Source: Tomocerus qinae (lineage: Eukaryota > Arthropoda > Collembola > Entomobryomorpha > Tomoceridae). From it: 64,000 nt of DNA. Within the stretch, counting starts at the first letter, position 1. Every line of letters begins with the position of its first letter. Made by a program: the position numbers and the translations under genes. Location of the stretch: assembly GCA_020055645.1 (NCBI GenBank), contig CM034548.1, positions 806,001-870,000 of the forward strand. Reading direction: 5' to 3'. The notes below the pieces were generated by a model. It was given only the letters and a program-made list of their open reading frames with translations. It did not search any database and was not told the DNA's origin. This document shows, in pieces, positions 58,736 to 64,000 of the stretch.

Positions 58736-58855
58736 GAAGACAATTTTTTGATTTCTGAATTGGATGCTAAGAGAGTGGATCCTTACAACATTTGGTTTCA
58801 GCAAGACGGTGCTCCCCCACATTATGCCATACAAGTTAGGAATGGGGGAGATGAA

Positions 58856-59030
58856 ACTTGATCATGATGATCATGATCACTGATCATGATCAAGTGACCA
58901 TGATGATCATGATCAAGTGACCATGATGATCATGATCAAGTGACCATGATGATCATGATCAAGTGACCATGATGATCATGATCAAGTGACCATGATGATC
59001 AAGATCAAGTGATCATGATCATTATGATCT
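58856..59030. repeat. 23-bp array of ATGATCATGATCAAGTGACC
   Basis: About six copies. Each unit holds the self-complementary GATCATGATC. It lies in the middle of the mariner foldback. Confidence 0.88.
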
Positions 59031-59040
59031 GTGGTAACTG

Positions 59041-59256
59041 CTACTGTTCTGATGCTAACTGTCTTTCCAGGATAGTGAATTCCTCAGCCACCTTTCGTAA
59101 CGACATTGTTGTCCGCATCTTTACAATTTTAATTCGCTCACTTATTGACAGTTTATCCATATTGAGTTCTTCAGATTGAAGCAACGCATTGTTTATTGCG
59201 AAAAGAAGGAAAGAGAGACGAACAATGAAGTAATAATTGGCTGGTAAAAATTGCAA
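59041..59256 (-). pseudogene. Mariner transposase N-terminal fragment, right arm
   Basis: The same MDKLSISERIKIVKMR frame as the left arm, on the opposite strand, identical over about 39 residues. It ends where the arm ends. This confirms that both arms are copies of one 5' end. Confidence 0.7.
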
Positions 59257-59580
59257 ATTGAACTTGTGTACTGTATACTAACAATGAAAGTGCTATGGAT
59301 ACTAAAATTCTATGTATACCCATAAACTCCTATGTATACCCACTTTCAATACATACTGTACATAGCAAACCAAAATAAGGTGATGATTGATAGTCATGAG
59401 CGCAAAAAGCAAAAGACTGAGTTATATTAATTGAATTTAAAATTGGCAGATAAAGAACACGAGCATTTAATGTCTTTAAAATGAATGCGTTTAGAAGTAA
59501 ACTGTTGTGTGTAGTTTTAATGTCACTATAAAACGGTAAGATAAATTGTCTGGGCTGAGTATAGGCGGAAAGGACAGCAT

Positions 59581-62321
59581 GAAGAAGAATTACTGGGTTC
59601 TTTGAAAAATTCTTTGAATGAGTTTTTGATAAAGGTTCTAAAGGTTGACGGTAATGGAGAAAGTAGCCCTGAAAGTTCTGAACAAAAAATTCTGCTTTAG
59701 ATGTCAACACACCATCCGTATCCGAAATTGACCCAAAAAGCCACATGAAGGAGGACATAAAAGAAATTGCTGATGTTATTGGAAATCCAATTACGAATGT
59801 CGATGTGTATGTAAAATAGAGAAAAACTTTTTGTGGTTTTTTCTCATCAGTAATTATTATAAATAGAAATAAACAGTTTGTCTATTTTTAGGGAAAAGAG
59901 AGGAGGCATTTTTGCATTATAACTAGACTTAGAAAATACTGAATAATCATAAACCTTAAAATTGGTACCTTGTCCAAATATAACTTTGTAATGAATGTAT
60001 TTCATGATTAATTTGCTATAAGTATGAAGCAGATTCTGGATTTTGGCCGAAGATGCTAGAAGAAAAGTATCGGACATTTCTTATTCAAAAAGGTCCAACT
60101 AAAAGGGTCCATCTAATGAAATTAGCCGACGTTTTTCGGTGCCTTACTACTACACGCTAGCCCAACAATGAAAAATTATTCTTGCAAAAAGGACTGTGTT
60201 TACTGCTTTCTGTGCAACCTTTTTCCACGAAAAAACAAGTTTAGAAACTAGGGAATTTAATGATTGGCAACATTTGACCACTCTTTTAAAGGAACATGAA
60301 AATTCAGGATCGCATCGAAAATTTATGATGATTTGGTTGGATGCAGAAGTCCATTTTAAAAGTAATTCTACGATTGACAAGGAACAATTGAAGGTCCTCA
60401 ATTTAGAAGTTCAGGGATGGCGAAATATTTTTGCAAGAATTATAGAGGCTATAAAGTTTTAGTATTCCGTGGAAGGCAACAAAAAATTTGGCATTCCGTG
60501 GATCACAAAGCACTTTCTATACAAAAGCAATGGTAATTATTTAGGATGGCTAGAATTTCTAACAAAATTTGATTCCGCTATGTCGGACCACATTAAAATA
60601 TCTGTAAGTAAAAAGGGATCAGTAAACTATATTAGAGTCCGGACTCAAACTGAAATAATACACACCATAGCAAGCAGCATAAGGCAAAAAATTGAATGCA
60701 TCCTAAACAAATATTTTTTCTTAATTGCTGATTGTACACGTGATGCGGTCGTACGAAACAATTGACTGTCATTATAAGATTTGTCAAAATTGAAAATAAC
60801 ATACCGCAGATAACGGAAGATTTTCTTGGACTCACTCAAGCAGAGCAGGCAACCGGAAAAACACTTTCTGAAAACATTTGTGAGAGTGAAATAAAGAACA
60901 GCCCAATCTTAGTCACTAACAGCACGGTAACATCTCAGTTTCTTTGTTAGCTTTTGGCGCCTGAACTGTATGCACTAAAAGGAGTGATGTTAGCGGGGTG
61001 CACGTGACTAAGATTGGGCTGTTCTTTATTTCACTCTCACATTTTGGCGTTTATTCAAGCCTTAGGCTTGTCAATTGATACTTGTCGTGGGCAAGGTTAT
61101 GATAATGGCTCGAATATGCGCGAAAAATATGCTGGAGTGCAAAGGAGAATTTTCGACATCAATGGTCGTGCCTATTATGTTATCTGTATTTGTCATAATA
61201 TAAATCTAACCCTTTGTGATGCGGCTGAGTCGTGTGGAGGAGCAGTCAGTTTATTTGGTTTCATACTTTCAAAATTTGGTTCAAACTTTATACGTTTTTA
61301 TCAGGATCTATCCAAAGATGGGCAACATTAAAACGACACATACCAAGCTTGAAACCTCTATCTACTACAAGATGAGAGGCTAAAATCAATGGTGTTATGG
61401 CTGTTCGCTATTAATTTGAAGAAGTTTCCGATACCTTGTTCGAGTTAGCCAATAGCCTGGAAGACAACACTGCAAAATTTGAAGCTTTAAATTTGGCAAT
61501 CCAATTAAAGTTGTAACCACTGATTGTTCCAACCGTTACCTGGCATGAAATTTTGTTTCGATTTAACTTGATAAGCAAGCAGCTTCAAAGTGTCAAATGC
61601 GATTTGAGTACTTGTCAACATGAAACAGAATGGTGTACTAGTTGCATCAAAAGAATTGGCCGAAAAATTAGACGTAGATCCTACAGTTCCTAGAACCAGT
61701 GCTTTAAGACCTAGACGAAAAAAGAAACAGTTTGATTATTAAAAGCAAGATGAACCAATTTTGGACCCTAACAAGTTGTTTTAAATCAAATTTTTCAATG
61801 CAGTTGTTGATGCAGCCCTGATGTTGATGATAAACGTGAGATTAACTCAGCTTAAAGATCACAGCAATTCCTTTGGATTTTTATACGACGTACACAAACT
61901 TCTAACAATGACGAAAGATGACTTAATGCGTCATTGCAAGGATTTAGAATTAAAGTTATCCGATCGAGATGGTAAAGATATATGTTCCATTAGACTATTT
62001 CAGGAACTACAACAGTTAAAGTTATTGGGCGAACAATCTTTTACTCCAATTAAAACGTTAGAAGACATTTTGATTAACAATTATCAGGAAGTATTTGTAA
62101 ATGCAATTATAGCTTAAAAATCCTTTTGACCATGCCAATAACAGTTGCCTCTCGTGAAAGGAACCCTTCCAAGTTAAAGTTAATTAAAACCTATTTAAGA
62201 ACTGCTATTACGGAAGAAAGATTGAGTGAAAATTAAAAATTTGGCTGAAATATCCATTGGTAATGAAATAACTGACAAGATAGAAATAAAAATCTATAAT
62301 CACAAAATTGGCAGAAGCTAA
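59581..62321 (+). pseudogene. hAT transposase pseudogene (ZMYM/DUF4371-type)
   Basis: Successive frames give a collinear protein: EEELLGSLKNSLNEFL (59581), DVNTPSVSEIDPKS (about 59700), DSGFWPKMLEEKYRTFLIQK (about 60033), then the TTF-like finger region with FNDWQHLTTLLKEHENSGSH (about 60255), NGNYLGWLEFLTKFD (about 60530), IADCTRD with the first catalytic Asp (about 60724), GQGYDNGSNM with the second (about 61092), CICHNINLTLCD (about 61190) and a C-terminal dimerisation trace KLKLIKTYLRTAITEE (about 62170), ending IKIYNHKIGRS. Many stops and frameshifts; not functional. 59803-60032 might be an old intron (GTATGT...AAGCAG) or an insertion. Confidence 0.8.
60880..61040. mobile_element. Miniature element inserted in the hAT coding region
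   Basis: Inverted arms of about 37 bp, GTGAGAGTGAAATAAAGAAC continuing AGCCCAATCTTAGTCAC. Flanked by ATTT at 60876-60879 and 61041-61044. Removing the element with one ATTT rejoins SENI to LAFIQAL in one frame, so the duplication call is supported by coding continuity. 161 bp. Confidence 0.85.
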
Positions 62322-62414
62322 GGCTAGGAAAGTACAATTACTTTAATTTAAGTACTAAGGCTATGATTTTAAAGTGCAATTTATTTTAAAATGTAAAGTA
62401 CTACTACATGTTAA

Positions 62415-63031
62415 CCAGAAATAAAATTGCTTACCAGAAATAAAATTGCTAACCAGAAATAAAATTGCTAACCAGAAATAAAATTGCTAACCAGAAATAA
62501 AATTGCTAACCAGAAATAAAATTGCTAACCAGAAATAAAATTGCTAACCAGAAATAAAATTGCTAACCAGAAATAAAATTGCTAACCAGAAATAAAATTG
62601 CTAACCAGATATAAAATTGCTAACCAGAAATAAAATTGTTAGTCAGAAATAAAATTGCTAACCATAAATAAAATTGCTAACCAGAAATAAAATTGCTTAC
62701 CAGAAATAAAATTGCTAACCATAAATAAAATTGCTAACCATAAATAAAATTGCTTACCAGAAATAAAATTGCTTACCAGAAATAAAATTACCAGAAATAA
62801 AATTGCTAACCGGAAATAAAATTGCTAACCAGAAATAAAATTGCTTACCAGAAATAAAATTGCTTACCAGAAATATAATTGCTAACCAGAAATAAAATTG
62901 CTTACCGGAAATAAAATTGATAACCACAAATAAAATTGCTAACCACAAATAAAATTACTAACCACAAATAAAATTGCTTACCAGAAATAAAATTGCTAAC
63001 CACAAATAAAATTGCTTACCAGAAATAAAAT
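62415..63031. repeat. 19-bp satellite in the hAT 3' region
   Basis: About 32 copies of AACCAGAAATAAAATTGCT with TTACC and CACAAATA variants. It ends just before the right terminal region of the hAT element. Confidence 0.92.
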
Positions 63032-63112
63032 TTTTATTAAGGGCGGTATTTTCTTTTTTGCTCTGGGCGGCATATTCTCTAGTCACAACCTAGGGACGGC
63101 CCTGTCATGAGT

Positions 63113-63381
63113 TGAGTCATAAGTAAGGATAGAGTGAAGTTTACATTCGTGTTGCAGCTTTTGTGATAGAAATCGCCGCGAAGGTATGTAGATATACCTA
63201 TAGATTGTTGAGTGTATATATATAATAATGTTCGCGGGTATTTCTGCCAATATAAGTAAACAAACGAAACTTCCAGTCTACTTTATATCTAACGTCTTTT
63301 TTCAAGAAGAGTATTGGTTATTTGCTATGTTTAAACAAAAGAGAAAATGTTTATTTGGAGTTCGCTTTGTAATAGAAACGG
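63113..63381. other. Non-coding
   Basis: A 66-codon frame at 63228 (MFAGISANISKQTKLPVYFI) matches nothing recognised and runs into the next element. Confidence 0.3.
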
Positions 63382-63389
63382 TGTACATA

Positions 63390-63569
63390 CAGGGCCGCAG
63401 CCAGAAAAACCGAGAAAAAATATGCTAATTTTTGCGCGAAGCGCCAAAATTTCGTCCGGACTCGAGTCCGGACTCTAATATAGTTTACTGATTATAGACG
63501 AAAATTTCTTTGTTTTTCTCGAGGAAGGGGAGGGCACGTGCTCCGGTGCCCCCCCTCGCTGCGGCTTTG
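63390..63569. mobile_element. hAT-type miniature element
   Basis: Ends CAGGGCCGCAGCCAG and, inverted, CAAAGCCGCAGCGAG. Perfect 8-bp duplication TGTACATA at 63382-63389 and 63570-63577. Contains GCGCGAAGCGCC and the palindrome GTCCGGACTCGAGTCCGGAC. 180 bp, non-coding. Confidence 0.88.
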
Positions 63570-63612
63570 TGTACATACAATACAAATATGCCTTTCACTT
63601 GTCAGTCATCTG

Positions 63613-64000
63613 TTTGAAGAAATTGCAATAATCGGAGATTTGTGCTTTGAGGTAAAAATCATCATTGGATGCTATATTAACGCTAGGGAAGAGGAACTGG
63701 AACATTTACGTGCAGCTTTCGGATATATTAGGTGTGGAGAAATCAAGAAACTCGCTGGATCAGTGTGTCGAAAAGAGAGGAAAGAAACTCATCGAAGAAG
63801 CTGACATGACTTTAATAACCGAAAGAATGCTGCCAGATATTCTAGCACAATATACATTTATGAACGCTAATAGGAAAAGTGTGATCGACCTGGTATTTAC
63901 TAATGTTGAAATATTGGAACATATTCAACGCAGTGTAGTAATTACTATGCTGCATTCAAGTCACAAAGTGGTTCGAGGAACAACAAAACTTAAGAAGCCC
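63613..64000 (+). pseudogene. LINE endonuclease fragment, cut by the window edge
   Basis: FEEIAIIGDLCFEVKIIIGCYINARE (63613 on) corresponds to the strand carrying the catalytic GDFNAR motif, here degraded to GCYINAR. After a frameshift near 63715 the reading continues NSLDQCVEKRGKKLIEEAD, RMLPDILAQYTFMNANRKS, VIDLVFTNVEILEHIQ and MLHSSHKVV, which fits the end of an AP endonuclease domain (SDH-type motif). It is a different family from the LINE at 480. By family it nicks target DNA for retrotransposition; this copy is broken. Confidence 0.7.

Larger units (their letters stand above)
58367..59358. mobile_element. Mariner-derived foldback: two inverted 5' halves around a transposase scrap
   Basis: TA at 58365-58366 and 59359-59360. 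Arms 58367-58690 and 59044-59358 are nearly identical and inverted, starting CAGTATGTATTGAAAGTGGG. Each arm contains the same start of a transposase frame, MDKLSISERIKIVKMRTTMS, a mariner-like N-terminal helix-turn-helix region. Between the arms, 58743-58850 reads NIWFQQDGAPPHYA, the catalytic-Asp motif of mariner transposases. A 23-bp array follows. The element is a rearranged non-autonomous derivative and cannot encode a transposase. Confidence 0.85.
58157..63104 (+). mobile_element. Decayed hAT transposon (ZMYM/DUF4371-type transposase) carrying nested insertions
   Basis: The left end CAGGCCCGTGCAAC and the inverted right end CAGGGCCGTCCCTAGG agree at the tip. Flanking 8-mers GTATGAGT (58149-58156) and TCATGAGT (63105-63112) match at six of eight. 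Inside in order: the mariner foldback (58367-59358), the broken transposase (59581-62321) with a nested miniature element, and a 19-bp satellite. The boundary call is moderate because the TIRs have diverged. Confidence 0.65.

Noticed and set aside
59803-60032. Possible intron in the hAT transposase
   Set aside because: The GTATGT donor is good, but the acceptor lacks a pyrimidine tract, and an unrelated insertion explains it equally well.

Overview
The window looks like nuclear DNA of an animal, most likely an arthropod. It is A/T-rich, has almost no long open frames, and is full of transposon relics and tandem repeats. LINE, hAT, mariner, Tc1/mariner-like and TTAA-flanked elements sit together, and a few TTAGG-like runs occur (near 31690 and 20640). 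The species cannot be named from this. No bacterial gene layout, CRISPR array, rRNA or convincing tRNA gene was seen.

The one convincing host gene is on the minus strand at 43950-47351. Two frame-compatible exons encode about 960 residues of a disordered, nuclear-looking protein with an AT-hook-like patch, a possible CtBP-binding motif, a conserved-looking C-terminal block and a very acidic tail. Its short intron holds a hAT-type miniature element.

Layout. 0.2-5.2 kb: an essentially full-length two-ORF LINE (480-4815) inserted in a 40-bp satellite. 5.2-15 kb: miniature elements and minor satellites. 15.3-17.4 kb: rearranged pieces of a second LINE. 17.75-18.8 kb: possible PIF/Harbinger debris interrupted by a hAT miniature element. 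19.9-26.3 kb: a satellite cluster (21-, 23-, 30- and 44-bp units and a 147-bp duplication). 28-43 kb: foldbacks, GTCT-type dispersed repeats, a minus-strand LINE relic (33.4-34.9 kb) and a nested hAT element (40631-41695). 43.9-47.4 kb: the host gene. 49.5-57.8 kb: a 30-bp satellite, more hAT miniature elements and foldbacks. 58157-63104: a decayed hAT transposon carrying a mariner foldback, a second nested miniature element and a 19-bp satellite. 63.6-64 kb: a LINE endonuclease fragment running off the edge.

The genes do not form a pathway. The strongest pattern is five miniature elements (5724, 13166, 18353, 40631, 50816). Each has a CAG-starting terminal repeat, an 8-bp target duplication, and an interior built from its own reiterated short word. 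Several insertions can be ordered in time because target duplications or an uninterrupted paralogous copy show the pre-insertion sequence.
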